Source of the DNA: Chondrus crispus
Taxonomy: Eukaryota; Rhodophyta; Florideophyceae; Gigartinales; Gigartinaceae
Length of the DNA stretch: 64,000 nucleotides
Assembly (NCBI RefSeq): GCF_000350225.1
Contig: NW_005178949.1
Span: 1 to 64,000, forward strand
Reading direction: 5' to 3'
Positions 31,584 through 42,748 of the stretch are shown in pieces. A program made the position numbers and the translations under genes. Every line of letters begins with the position of its first letter. Position 1 is the first letter of the stretch. Under the pieces are notes generated by a model, which did no database searches, was not told where the DNA came from, and worked only from the letters and a program-made list of their open reading frames with translations.

Positions 31584-31720
31584 CGAGCGACTACACGTGG
31601 GCCTCACAGACGGATGGACTACACTTGTGCCTTACAGGCGGATGGACTACACGTGTGCCTTACAGGCGGGCGAACTACACGTGGGCATTACAGGCCGATG
31701 ACGTACTGTATACATTACAG
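31584..31720. repeat. 28-bp minisatellite, about 4.5 units
   Basis: Units at 31584, 31611, 31639, 31667 and a partial one at 31695, with consensus CGGATGGACTACACGTGTGC then CTTACAGG. Some substitution between units; spacing 27-28 bp. Confidence 0.9.
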
Positions 31721-31914
31721 CCCGGAGGTTGTATATGACAAGGTACAGTAGTAATGGCCTAGTACAGTGCATTGCGCAATAGATTACAGTAGTACAGTAG
31801 GATGGACAATGTCCAAGAACCCGCGACCTCGCTTATTTAAGCGACGGCGCCGGGCAATGATAGTAAACAGTCAAGGATCTTTTGGGAACGGATTTCCTTC
31901 GACGGTGCGACACG

Positions 31915-32240
31915 GCGGGTCAAGACAAGCCTCTGACTTAGACGACATTGTCGGCATCTGTCTTGCGACGTTTCCCTGGCTCTATTGCCTTTACCATTTT
32001 CTTCTCCTTTTCTCCTTCGTTGTGACTACGCGGGTTAAGACTAGCCTCTAGCCTAGGCGTTTCTCTGTCGCTGGACGATTCTACTGTTCTCCCTATTACA
32101 GTTTTCCATCTGTCGTTGCGACTACGCGGGCTAAGAATAGCCTCTAGCATGGGCGTATTACTGTCGCACGACCTATTTCTCTCTCCCTAAATTGTGACGA
32201 TTGTCAAGTCGCGGGCTACGACAAGCCTCTAGCCTTGGCG
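31915..32240. repeat. Four spaced copies of a 30-bp partly palindromic motif
   Basis: Copies begin at 31915, 32030, 32126 and 32211 and follow GCGGGCTAAGACTAGCCTCT then AGCCTAGGCG with a few changes each. They are 115, 96 and 85 bp apart, with diverged sequence between. The core AGCCTCTAGCCTAGGC is nearly self-complementary. There is no ORF, and the role is unknown. Confidence 0.85.
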
Positions 32241-32585
32241 GCACTATTGACATCTGTCCCGGTCGTTCCCTCTAGGAGTTTCCGCTACTCGGGGCTCCGC
32301 CCGTTTCTGACACTAGTCTGTAGGCTCGGGTTCTCCCCTGTTTTGTGTGTTCTTACACAATCCCTTCCAGTGCAGGTCCCATTCCGGGTCCACACTTTGA
32401 CCAGGTCGTCGTGCTTTTACAGTCGGCCGACGTACTTCCCCTTTCCTCTACCACCGTCCCGATCTACCGCGGGACACCCCCTATTAGTTGTTACCTCTTC
32501 CTCGAGCTAGCTCATAGCTGGCGACCGCCACTATACTACAGTTGGGAGTGTGCTAGTGTCGATCCCAAAATGAAATACTCAAGTT

Positions 32586-33833
32586 TTGGAATCTCTTCTG
32601 GATTTGGTAGAGTTTCTGTTAACTGAGCATGTGGGTTTGGTGTACATCATGCCATTCAGACCAAGTGCACGTGATGATTTGGAGGTGTGCCAGCAACCCT
32701 TTAAACGTCCAGGAGTCCTTAGAAGGAGCTGCAGGACAATGGCAGAACCATCGTTTTGCATGCATAGAAGATTGATAGACAATCTCAACTACGTTTCGCA
32801 TTGCAATCATGCCAATCTTTCGCTTTGTGGATACCCATGCCTGCCTTGCTGTGAGAATGTCCGAAATGAACTGGTGAAGGTTCGAAGGGTTAACCCTGTC
32901 GTTTCGAGATTTCTATTCGAGCTTCTTGCCTCAGGAACTCACATTTCGCAGGCAAGACATTTAGGGAAACTCGTCTCTAAATGCATGAAGCGTCACATCG
33001 AGAAAGCAAAGGAATATTTTGGCGTGTTTGACAATAAAATCTCGCCAGAATCTGCCAAGTTCTCGGAGTTATATGCATCTGTCACAGAGATCACGATCGA
33101 AGATGGAACAAATTCTGGAGTTGATGCTCAGAATCACGCAGAGGGATGACGTCAAGAGCAGGGTGCTTTTTGAAGCAAAGTCATGGCGTGAAGACCAGGA
33201 AGCCAGCAGAATTTGTTTTCCTGGAAGGCGTCCGTGTCGCCCAGGAATTGTTTTTGAGGGATCGGAGACACATAAATCCGCCAACAAGTATCCTGTTTCA
33301 GATAGGCATACTCCAGGTCTTCTTACTGTACAGTGCGCATTCGAGAATCCGAAATGAATTGGCTTTGTCGTAATGACAACATCTGAGTCAATGTCACTTG
33401 CGCTTGCAACAGCGTTGAGAAACTTTCGAGTCCCACCTCGAGTCATATACTACGATAATGCATGTAACATGTTCTCGTCCACTATTCTGAGAAACAGCTG
33501 GCTACTCCACTGGAGCCGCCTGGTAGTGGACCGCCTTCATTACAAGTCGCACAAATGTTGTTCATTTTTCGACCCAGACATCTACGCAGAGCTCGACAGC
33601 CAGCGTACCACAACAGCCGAGTCTTTAATGTACGAATCGATAGAGTTGTTCACCACATGCGTTATCTCAAGGGTCATAATCTCATCCCGTTTCTGAGAAT
33701 TCGGTTTGCATTTCTCAATCTTGCCACTGAGTACCAAAGAAAAAATAAAATATCAGACATGGAAGACGTAGACCTGACTACATTCTTTTCTAAAACAGTA
33801 ACATGCGACTGCCCGGTTTGCGAGTGGCTGTAA
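32586..33833 (+). pseudogene. Decayed DDE transposase, KDZ-like
   Basis: Remnant in several frames. 32586-33149 begins MESLLDLVEFLLTEHVGLVY and includes a Cys/His cluster near 32795-32860 (CNHANLSLCGYPCLPCCENV). From about 33300 another frame gives SDRHTPGLLTVQCAFENPK, and after a stop 33373-33696 continues with MTTSESMSLALATALRNF, VPPRVIYYDNACNMF, LVVDRLHYKSHKCCSFF and AELDSQRTTTAESL. 33680-33833 ends with RFAFLNLATEYQRKN and a CDCPVC pair. The YDNAC..., DRLHYKSHKC, then N/D..T...ES order is what I associate with transposases of the Kyakuja-Dileera-Zisupton type and relatives with cysteine-cluster domains. The exact family is uncertain. Frame changes and a stop near 33355 make it non-functional. 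Terminal repeats were not identified. Confidence 0.55.
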
Positions 33834-34580
33834 GAAGACAAGGAGGGAAGGTTAGGCCAAAACCCAATGCAAGTCACGTGATAGTCCTCGTAATTTCCCG
33901 TAAAGAAGGGGTGCGTAAAAAGAAGACAAAGAATTATGCAATAAAAATGAAAGGTAGCGCAAAGTTCTTTGGGCAGAATGCCCTTCTCCGAAGCACATGG
34001 GCACCGTTCTTGCTGAGTAGGGTGAGAAGTGGCGAGACATGTCCCGTGTCATTGCCTCAGCTCTCTTCCAATACTCTTGTTTGGCATCTGAGAGCACAGC
34101 CCAGCCCGGGAACTCTCATTTGTTAGAAATCGTTTGTGAAGGGGACTCTCGCACGCTATTGCTTGGTTGAGGAAGGGGGTCTCGACTACGGGATGATTCC
34201 CGAACAAGTGGCTGCGGTTGGGAACAGAAGATATTCGAGATATCTAGATGCGACAATTCGAAATCATAGTCCACCTTTAGAATACTTTCAATGGTTTTGG
34301 CAAAGCTAGTACATTTTAGAGACTCTGGTCATTGCGTTGCTATTGCTAATGGCGCACTGTGTATCGCGGGTAACGCCGTCCCTGCCTGGCTCTCCCGGCC
34401 GGCCAAATAACCTGGGCAAATGAACCTGAGAACCAAAATTCCAAGATCGTCGATCTGAACGAACATATACTGGAGTTTGGGGGCATCCAGAGAAGGTGCG
34501 TATGGGTGCTCCCTTGTTTCAGAAAATTCTCATACTATTGGAGAAAAGGTACCTGTAAATAAATGCTATTCCCCTGGGAG
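33834..34580. other. Intergenic stretch, no feature seen
   Basis: Between the KDZ-like remnant and the Copia C LTR. Short frames only; the region may include the rest of the DNA transposon. Confidence 0.45.
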
Positions 34581-34715
34581 TGTGGTTCCACCCAGATAAG
34601 GCAGCACCCAAATAGGGCACTGTCAATAGGGTGGCTCGTAGTCAGAACCAAATAAATCCGCCGTCGCCTCCGCCCCAACAATGGTCGGACGCATCGGACT
34701 CTTTCTGGCACTACA
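34581..34715 (+). repeat. Copia C 5' LTR
   Basis: Starts TGTGGTTCCACCCAGATAAG and ends CTTTCTGGCACTACA. It is followed at 34716 by GGTTATGGGCACCAC, a plausible primer binding site of the TTATG.GC type. It is shorter than the 3' copy. Confidence 0.85.
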
Positions 34716-34889
34716 GGTTATGGGCACCACACACACCACTGCCACCCGATCCGCGGCATAAGACCATCCATCCCCACCGCGATAATCCCGAGCACACTAA
34801 CACACAACTACTTTCCCAATCCCCGCGCACGCGAAACAGACAAAATTACCGATCAACCCAACTCGTCACAAGGACCCCTGCCCCGCCTC

Positions 34890-35720
34890 AACAACGGAAA
34901 CTATAATTATTGGTATGACGGCCTCGAAATATATGCTCGCATAATCAATGCGGCACAACAACTGACAGCCGCAGCCTGCCCAAGCAACGAACAGGCAGCC
35001 GACGAGGACCACCAAAAGAAAACAGATCAAATCAGGAAAGCGACCATGCAAAGCATATCCAACGAAGTCGTGAAAATGGTCCCACCCCACATCCTCCGAT
35101 ATGACCGAAGTACAATATGTCACATCATACGGAACACGGTCAACACGTCTACAACAGAGAGTCACTAACTCCTCGATGCTGAGGCCAGGAACCTCACGTA
35201 CGAACCAGGACAAGACCTCAGAGACTACGTCGACAAGCATCGCGAATTAAGATATGGCTTGCAAGTAGCACAGTACCCGAACATGAACGAAGAACGCGCA
35301 ACTGTTCGGTACATGATCCAAGGGCTTGCCAAGCACCCAGACATCGGCCAGCTAGCCGTGATCATGGCCGGGAACCCCGCACTAACGATCAACGCATTCA
35401 CAAACCGTGTTCAACAAGTGCAGATCATGCAGTCTCAGACCCAGGCACAGGCCATAAGCCCAAATCAAAGCACACAGGCAGCACCACACAAACCACACAA
35501 CGTCCATACACCAGACGCACACACACAGACAAACCGAAATACCAGAAGCCTGCAGGATACCACGGGACGTGGTGCAGCATCCACGGCAGCGTCTCACACG
35601 CCACTGAGAAATGTTACGCGAGTAGACAACCATACAAATGCGCACCAACCCACGCTAACGCAACGCACACCGGCGCCAGCGACACAGACTAAGCATATGA
35701 CCCTCTGCACGAGTTTCAAG
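34890..35720 (+). pseudogene. Copia C gag region
   Basis: The recognisable copia gag order is WYDGLEIYARIINAAQQ, then VVKMVPPHILRYDRSTICH, then YPNMNEERATVRYMIQGLAK. The same stretches recur in Copia B (39690-40240), showing that the two belong to related families. A nucleic-acid-binding Gln/Thr/His-rich tail follows. It is decayed and not functional. Confidence 0.75.
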
Positions 35721-35789
35721 CCAGGTTAACAGCCCTCGAGACCCACATGCCTTACACCGGCGACACGTCTGAAGGTAAGAACAGTTACA

Positions 35790-38700
35790 TACTAGACTCC
35801 GTTGCAACCCTACCCATACCGCCACACCCCACGAGCGTATGAGACCCAGCACCGGGACACTAACCACCACTGCCACCGGCCACCGCGCCCCTATCACGCA
35901 CAAGGGAAACATCACCATCCAACAGAAGAAAAATCGAATCACGATACCGGCGGTACACACACCGGAAATTCAAGAAAACCTTCTCTCAGTACATGATTTG
36001 ACCGCACATGGACAAGTCACGTTCTCAAGAAACAAAGCCACGCTCCACGACCAGATCAAGATGCCAACACCAAAATCACAGCACGCTTCCACAACGGGCA
36101 ATACCGCCTCACACCGGATACCACAGCCAAAGGAGCGCGCACGTACCACTGTGAAAACCAATCCACGAAACTACGTCCTAAACGCCAGCGGCCCACACCC
36201 AAACAGGCACCGCAGACCGCACCGCGCGCCAACGACGAACTCACGCTCAACACAACGCGAAACAACACGTCCAACCTGCGGAACGCCAAAGCGCCACAAA
36301 CCGGAACAAGCAGATACACCCCAGCGCAGCAACAAATGCATGAATGGCATCTCAAATTAAATCATGCCAACCCCAAAACCATAGCGCTGATGTCAAAACA
36401 TCAACTGCTCCCAGGCATTCCCCACGGGCTCCCCAACACAAGCACCACAGTGACATGTAGTGGATGCATCGATGGAAAAACGGCCACCAGACCCCACTGC
36501 AGGACAGAGCACAAGGCCGGCAAAGACCAAAGCCTATCCTCAGACGTATGCAGTCCAATAAAACCCACTTCGAACCACAACGGCAACTATTTCATCACTG
36601 TAATAGACACGCGCAAACGGTACATATGGGTATACTGCATCAACAATAGATCGCAGGTTCCCACGGCAATAATCAACGCCATCAACCACCTAGCAGCATC
36701 CAACGGCCAACAACCCCAGCTACTAGTCACCGACAACGCCAAAGAATACCTGGCCAGACAAGTTCACGAGCAACCGCGTCGCAGGGGCATCACCTACCGC
36801 TCCACAACCCCCTACACCCCGCAAGAAAACGCTCTGGCAGAGCGCATAAATCGCACACTCATGGACAAAGTCAGAGCCACACTGTCACACAGCCAACTCC
36901 ACGCTGTGCCCTGGCAGGATGCGTTGCATGATCCAGTATTCAAATAAAACATCACATACCACCACACAATCCAAAGCATACCACATACGGAGTGGTACAA
37001 CGCCAAACCCAAACTTGCAAAAGTGCTGACATTCGGACAGCTCGGATTTACCCCCATCCTCAAGCCTCACTTCCCCAAACTCCACAAAAAGCGGAACAAG
37101 TCAGGTACATGTATGGACTCAGTGAGACACACATATGTGTCCAAAACATCCAGACAAGGCGATACACAAAAATCAGAGCGAGCGACTTCAAGCCATACCA
37201 ACGCCAACGGGACCCGTGCATGACCAGCAATGTCGTGTACAGTGCACACAAGAAACCCAATCGCAAAAAAATGCACTAACGATTCCCACCAAGATCGACC
37301 ACACCACGACCGCCCCGAGGACGACCCGGCAAGCAAGACAATTCCCGGACGCACACAAATGGAAACGGGCACACGATGACGAGCTCGATCAACTCGACAA
37401 AATGTCTGCCATCGACTGGACATCCACACCACCCCCCGGCGACCGAAAAAACCTTCTCCCAACAACGATGACGTACCGGTACAAACACAACAACACGCCG
37501 GGCAACGTCACACGCAAAGCGAGATGTTCCATCCGCGGAGACCTCATACGTCCGCACATACACTACGACCCAGATCGGACAACCACGTATATGGCAGATC
37601 GTACCACGATCCGATCCCTATTTGCGATTGCAGCATCCATGAACATGGTCGTTGAGCATTTTTATATAGCAGGCGCCTACCTCCACGAAAGCTACAGACA
37701 CAACAAAAAGGTTTTCGAGTGGCAACCAGCACGCTTCGACGGTACATACAAACACAAAACCCGTCAAGGCAAACTCAGGGGCAATGTATATGGCACGCCA
37801 GCAGCATCCAACATATACAGAACAGAACTGCATATCCACTTCAAAAAACACGGGTACACACAGCTGCGGTCGGACACATCGCTGTTCATGAAAAAGGAAA
37901 AAGGAAACACCATCCTCGTAGGCATCAGCATGCACGATTTCCTACCCGTCGTCACGCACCGCACCCTGATCGACGACCTATACAACGTGCTCAAAGCCAA
38001 ATAAGGTCAAACGGCTTGGACGACCCGACAAATATTTGAACTGGACCATACAGTACTCAAAAGCAGGCATACACCTCGCCCAACCGCAGCATGTCGACAG
38101 TGTCGTGAAGATGCTCACGCAGACCAAATGCAACCACAAAAGCACACCGTACCTGGACGGTGTCAAAGGCGACCCACCAACCCCCACAGACACCACACGC
38201 GACGATATAGCGGTAATATACGGCAACGCAGTCGGAGAAATTCGGTACATTGCCGACAGTACAAGACCTGATATCCCGTACGCAGCCACCACCCTCGCAC
38301 GAGCCCTAAAGGCACCGACGCAACGACACTGTAAACTCCTCCAGAGACTCGCACAGTACCTCCACACCACGAGGACTCAAGGCATACTCATGCCCAGAGG
38401 CAATCGCTGCAACGTCACCATTCAAGCCTATTCAGATGCAGATTTTGCCAACGACGAAACCTCGCGCAAGTCAATATCAGGAATGGTCACACTCCTCAAT
38501 GGCTCCCCCGTTCAATGGCTTGCACGTCAACAACCCATTGTTGCGAAGAGCACGTGTGAAGCCGAGTATATAGCAGCGGCAGAAACAACCACGCTGACAC
38601 TTTGGCCCACCAATATGCTAAAAGAAACCACCCTCAACACAAGCCAACCCACACTGTACATAGACAATACAGCGGCAGCACAGATGGCCAAAAACACAGG

Positions 38701-38880
38701 AGCCACACGACGCCGCAAATGTATAGACCTACGATATCATTTCCTCCATGAAATAGTGCAAACAGGCAAAATCAAGGTAACACGCATATCCACAGAAGAG
38801 CAAAAAGCAGACATATTCACTAAACCTCTCAAAACGATGCTATACACAAAACACAAACAAAGCATCCAAATACAACCCCC
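35790..38880 (+). pseudogene. Copia C pol region: protease, integrase, RT, RNase H
   Basis: A protease-like segment comes first (about 35790-35990). The GAG-pre-integrase motif EWHLKLNHANPKTIALM (36340 on) leads into the integrase core (LSSDVCSPIKPTSNHNGNYF, LLVTDNAKEYL, TPYTPQENALAERINRTL), which supplies the DDE residues. RT is seen at about 37360-38180 (PDAHKWKRAHDDELDQLD, GAYLHESYRHNKKVFEW, STRPDIPYAATTLARAL). The RNase H C-terminus has SDADFANDETSRKSISG and VAKSTCEAEYIAAAE, ending ADIFTKPL. All parts are recognisable but spread over several frames. Confidence 0.8.
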
Positions 38881-38903
38881 CCACACAGAGCAGACCTCGC
38901 ATC

Positions 38904-38911
38904 GGGGGGAG
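38904..38911 (+). promoter_or_regulatory. Copia C polypurine tract
   Basis: GGGGGGAG directly before the 3' LTR start, the expected plus-strand primer site. Confidence 0.75.
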
Positions 38912-39094
38912 TGTGGTTCCACCCAGAATTCGGAAGGACGCTCGGCCTGTCTCAGCCTCTACGGCTCCACCCAGATAAGGCAGCACCCCAATAGGGCACT
39001 GCCAATAGGGCGGCTCGTAGTTACAACCAAATAAAGCTGCCGTCGCCTCCGCTCCAACAGTGGTCGGAGGCATTGGACTCTTTCTGGCACCACA
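38912..39094 (+). repeat. Copia C 3' LTR
   Basis: Starts TGTGGTTCCACCCAGA and ends CTTTCTGGCACCACA. It is 183 bp against 135 bp at the other end. The segment GGCACTGCCAATAGGGCGGC matches the 5' copy with substitutions. Confidence 0.85.
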
Positions 39095-39650
39095 GGGACC
39101 TCCAAACATAGCGACTCAGGAAATCGTTCTGCGGTTGGACTATCTTCCGAAAAAATGGATGCCTTGGGCCTGTACGTGTGATCATACGTTCTCGGGCTTT
39201 TCCAACGCGCCCTTATCGTCTGAGGGGTGAGTGGGATGGGGGTGCGAAGGTGGAATGGCGATCTGTGCGCTGGGCTTTTCCGTACTGCTGAGGGTGCATA
39301 CGCATTGCGAATGCATCATACATATTTTATGTCATTTGCATTTCCGTGCCAGATCACAAAATATGACACACATACTAAGGGAATTTGTGAGTACAAAATT
39401 TATGTGGGTTTGTGTTTTTCGGAGTCGCCCAGTAATTTGCGAACTGTTTTATATTTTTGGCCTTACACAATAAACTGTATGTGACAGCATTTCCTGAATG
39501 GCACTAATTTTATGATGACCCTATTTGCCATAACAGGGTGTAGTGGACGATGGAAGGCGGTGCGTCAGGCGAAGGTGCAGTAGCAGCGCGTCTCCGCGAC
39601 GCGGCAAGCACGCGGACGTGCAGTGCGGCCGGGTAGTGCAGACGTGCAGT
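39095..39650. other. Stretch between Copia C and Copia B gag
   Basis: 39095-39540 holds no supported gene. The leader and 5' LTR of Copia B should lie before 39690, but I could not define their edges. Confidence 0.4.
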
Positions 39651-39689
39651 GCCAGTGGTGTTGCGACGGCCAAATCGACCACCAACTTC

Positions 39690-40240
39690 CCATTCTGGTA
39701 CGATGCACTTGAGATCTATGCACGCACCATTGATGCGCAATCCCATCTCACCAACACGAGACAAGCAGAGGCAGACTGCGCCGAAGAAACACAACAGCAA
39801 CAAAAAAGCGATCTGATCCGCGAAGTCATCATGCAAAGCATGAGTGACGAGATCATCAGACTCGTCCCACCACACATCCTACGGTACGATCCCCATACCA
39901 TTTGTGGTATGATCAGACAAAATGTAGACAATTCATCCATCGAGAACCACGAGATCCTGGACGCCGAGGCAAGGAACGAAACATATCGTCCGACCCAAGA
40001 GCTTACAGAATACATCCGAAAGCACCAAGACATCCGACACCGCATGAAAATATCCGGCTATCCGAACATCGGCTCGGCAAGGACGACAGTGCGGCACATG
40101 ATCCATGGACTGTCCCAACACCCAGAAATGCACACTGTAGCCATAATGATGGCGACACACCCACTCAACACGATCAGAGAATTCACAAACACCATCCAAC
40201 AAGCACAGCTCATACAAGCACGAGCACCACCAGCACAGAG
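39690..40240 (+). mobile_element. Copia B, left fragment: gag
   Basis: Plus-strand copia gag with FWYDALEIYARTIDAQSHLT, VPPHILRYDPHTICGMIRQ and HMIHGLSQHPEMHTVAIMM, ending abruptly at 40240 where the LTR at 40241 begins. The last five bases, CAGAG, match inverted bases at 52288-52292. Gag continues, on the opposite strand, in the fragment 51458-52292. A decayed element. Confidence 0.8.
40236..40240. repeat. Target-site duplication CAGAG, partner in inverted position at 52288
   Basis: CAGAG lies immediately outside the Gypsy2 3' LTR. The matching copy is not beside Gypsy2's other LTR (51458-51462 is GTGGG) but, reverse-complemented (CTCTG), immediately outside the Gypsy3 5' LTR. Confidence 0.85.
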
Positions 40241-40871
40241 TGTCATGCACTGAGGGGGAAGTGTGGGATCCCCCTCTGGCAGAGCGCGCGCGTTCGGGGG
40301 CGCGTGTAAGGGGGTTATCGGGAGACCACCCGTAAGGGACCGGTACGGGGCCGGGCGCGAAGCGCAGTAGGGAAAGTAAGGGAAAATGTGGGAAAACAGA
40401 GCCCAGGAGGGGCGGAGCGGTAGGGACAGCTGTCGCGCGGAAAGCTGAGCGTGGCGGGACGACGCGCGCGGTAGAGGCAGGAGGGAATCGGGACGTAGAT
40501 GGCTCGCAGGGTGCCGTCGTGGGACGGGGACCGACGCGAGGCTACGACTCCGTTCCAGAAACCCGAGTTGTAGACCCAAAGCTTCGTGAGGATTTACTTA
40601 GGGTCGGACGTCGGCTATATACTAGCCGACGTCGGAGCTATAATTTATTAAACTAAAAGATACTAAATTAAAACGACGGCGGCGACGACCGGAGAAACTC
40701 CTCTTGGGGAGGTATGACAACCATTACACGTGGGGGATGACACCTGGACACAGGAGCCTTGACGCCCGGTTACACGTGGCGCGCGGTACACGTGTGTCCT
40801 GGAGAAGGAGTCGTGCTGGCCGGGGACAGGTGTCCCCCTGGGAAAAGGGAAAGGTGGGTCAGTGCACTACA
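40241..40871 (-). repeat. Gypsy2 3' LTR (LTR-A, 631 bp)
   Basis: Minus-oriented LTR starting TGTAGTGCACTGACCC at 40871 and ending GTGCATGACA at 40241. By eye it differs from LTR-C (52293-52923) at about 13 of 631 positions (2%) but from LTR-B at several times that number. Its inner edge is preceded on the minus strand by CTAAGAGGGGGGCTA, the polypurine tract (40872-40887). Confidence 0.92.
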
Positions 40872-41091
40872 TAGCCCCCCTCTTAGAATAGAGCGTCCTC
40901 GCGAACCCTGGTTTCGGCGACTGGTGGACCGCCGGTGGTCTGGCACGGGACATCGCCTTGTCCGGAGTTATGAGGGGGGGGCGGGCACCTGCCAGCCGCG
41001 ATGTCCACTTCTTCACGCCACGCGCACTTCTTCGTACCAGCGTGCGTCTTCCACCCACGCGCGCTCCTTCGTGCGCGGCGAGACGCGGGCG
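40872..41091. other. Gypsy2 tail next to the 3' LTR
   Basis: Contains the polypurine tract at its left edge. No intact gene; the antisense ORF seen in Gypsy3 is largely missing here. Confidence 0.5.
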
Positions 41092-41360
41092 CACGCGTAC
41101 CTGTCCGCCTCGACGAGCGCGATGTCCTCCCATGCTCCCTGTCCGCATCAACGAGCGCGATGTCCTCCGATGCTCCCTGTCCGCATCAACGAGCGCGATG
41201 TCCTCCGGTGCTCCCTTCCTCGCGCCAACGAGCGCGGTGTTCTCCGATGCGCCCTTCCTCGCGTCACGAGCGCGGTGTTCTCCCATGCTCCCTTCCTCGC
41301 GTCACGAGCGCGGTTTTCACCACGCTCCCTGACTCGGGTCCCCAGCGCGGTTTTCCACGG
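41092..41360. repeat. 38-bp minisatellite in Gypsy2 tail, seven units
   Basis: The word GAGCGCG recurs at 41115, 41153, 41191, 41230, 41268 and 41306, with a diverged last unit at about 41343. Consensus is TGCTCCCTGTCCGCATCAAC then GAGCGCGATGTCCTCCGA, drifting from left to right. Confidence 0.92.
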
Positions 41361-41454
41361 CCTCCAGGTCGTGTGGAATACGATGGTAACGGATACGCGA
41401 ACGGCGCGGGGAGGGGCACGGCCAGCGCACGGCGGGGGGGGGCGACGCGATACA

Positions 41455-41691
41455 GCGACGATGACGGACGCCGAGCTGCGCGGTTGGCTGAAGGATCCGC
41501 AATGGCGAGAACAGCTACATCGTCTGCTCGCGGAGGAGACGTTGGGGCAGAGCGAGGTCGCGGCAGGTGAGCCCGCGGGGGACGTGCTCGCGGCCTCCTC
41601 GTCGCCGGTGCGAGACGACCACGCTGTGAGGACCGCGACGGCGGTCGCCTCCGGAGGGCTCGTGCCGCACGAGGGGGGACGCGACGCGTAA
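41455..41691 (+). pseudogene. C-terminal end of the family-2 antisense ORF in Gypsy2
   Basis: Plus-strand frame, antisense to pol, giving RRDTATMTDAELRGWLKDPQ then WREQLHRLLAEETLG and a Gly/Ala/Val-rich end with a stop at 41691. The same segment ends the antisense ORF of Gypsy3 (62200-62410). The upstream part is replaced here by the minisatellite, so it is a remnant. No function is recognised. Confidence 0.6.
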
Positions 41692-41699
41692 GGTCGGTG

Positions 41700-42010
41700 T
41701 TACCGCGCGTAGCAGCGTGCCGGAGAGGATCGGCGGTTACCGCGGTGCGGCAGGTAGTCTCGCCCAATGCGAGGGAGTATACGACATGAAGTCGGAAGTT
41801 CGGCCGCGGCGCGGGGCGGTGACGGCGGGCCGTCAGCGAAAAGCACAGTGCGGGAGGTAGTCCTCGTCGAGTCGAGGGAATAAAACGACACGAAGTCGGA
41901 AGTAGGGTCGCGGCTCGCGGCGGTGAGGGCGGGCCGTCAGCGACAGCGCAGCGCGGAAGGTAATTCTCGTCAGGGGCGAGGGAATAAAACGTCCCGAACT
42001 CGGGGGTAGG
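41700..42010. repeat. 104-bp tandem repeat, three units, Gypsy2 tail
   Basis: GAAGTCGG-type words at 41788, 41892 and 41996 mark three units of 104 bp sharing GGGCCGTCAGCGA, GGAGGTAGTCCTCGTC and GAGGGAATAAAACG blocks. 42011-42748 contains no supported gene; a shorter internal duplication (GCGGGTCGAGGCCCGGGACA and GCGGGTAGGGGCCCGGGACA, about 42130 and 42211) is visible. Confidence 0.88.
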
Positions 42011-42748
42011 AATCACCCGTTTCGGGCGGCACTTCGTAGAGGGTGCCACCGGTAGACGGGGGAGTGGTTCTGGGTTCCCTCACGAAGACAGCGTCTTCTT
42101 CAAGCGAGCACCAATTTTTCTTCTCCCCCGCGCGGGTCGAGGCCCGGGACACGCTATAACGTGGGCAAGGACTTCGTCAAAGCGTGTACCAATTTTTCGC
42201 CTCTCCCGTGCGGGTAGGGGCCCGGGACATGCTATGCCGAAGGGCATAGCGGTCGCATTCGCCGCGTACGAGATGGCCCCGTACGGGGAGAGGACGCGAC
42301 AAAGCGCGAGAACGGAACGACGCACATGTCGGGCTGGTGGCTCGGTCCTGAGGCGGGAGCGGATCGTTGCCGACGGACGCGTGAGACCGGGGTGGATACC
42401 ACAGTTGCTTGACGTGGGAGGGGAGCGTCTTTCTCTCCCTCCAATGGGGTGGTGACCCGCGAGGACGCTGGGAGAGGGAGCGACTGCTGTACCGCGGGGC
42501 GAGACACCGTCAACCGCTCCCGGAAGGGACGGGTCGGTGTCTGTTCTCGCCCGGGACTGGGCCTCCCCAACCAAAAAATGAAATATCAAACCATTCCCAA
42601 AAAATCAAAAAAATCAAATACGACAGGTTGGCGGCGTTGACTGGCTAGGGCGTCCGGCGGCGGTCCGCGTCGACGCGTCGCGTGTTTCCAGGGGCTCCAC
42701 TGTAGGCTATCGTACCTCAACCGAGGTGCTGGGGCGCGATCCATCCCT

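Larger units (their letters stand above)
34581..39094 (+). mobile_element. Copia C: Ty1/copia element with both LTRs, decayed
   Basis: A 4.5-kb plus-strand element with TG..CA LTRs at 34581-34715 and 38912-39094. Outside them are GGAG/GGAC-type flanks (GGGAG left, GGGAC right; a 5-bp duplication with one mismatch). In order it holds gag (about 34890-35720), protease (about 35790-35990), integrase (36336-36947), RT (about 37320-38180) and RNase H (about 38430-38880), then a polypurine tract. Integrase before RT marks Ty1/copia. The LTRs are of unequal length and differ by roughly a tenth of aligned positions by eye, so it is clearly older than Gypsy1. The coding region is broken in several places. 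Confidence 0.88.

Noticed and set aside
31584-31720. Possible CRISPR or hairpin array
   Set aside because: Uniform 27-28 bp units without spacers; a minisatellite.
30935-31738. 267-codon plus-strand frame
   Set aside because: No ATG start, no recognisable motif, and its end is the 28-bp minisatellite.
40759-41454. 310-codon plus-strand frame running from the LTR through the minisatellite
   Set aside because: The start lies in the LTR and the middle is encoded by a 38-bp repeat; only the last part (41455-41691) has support from Gypsy3.
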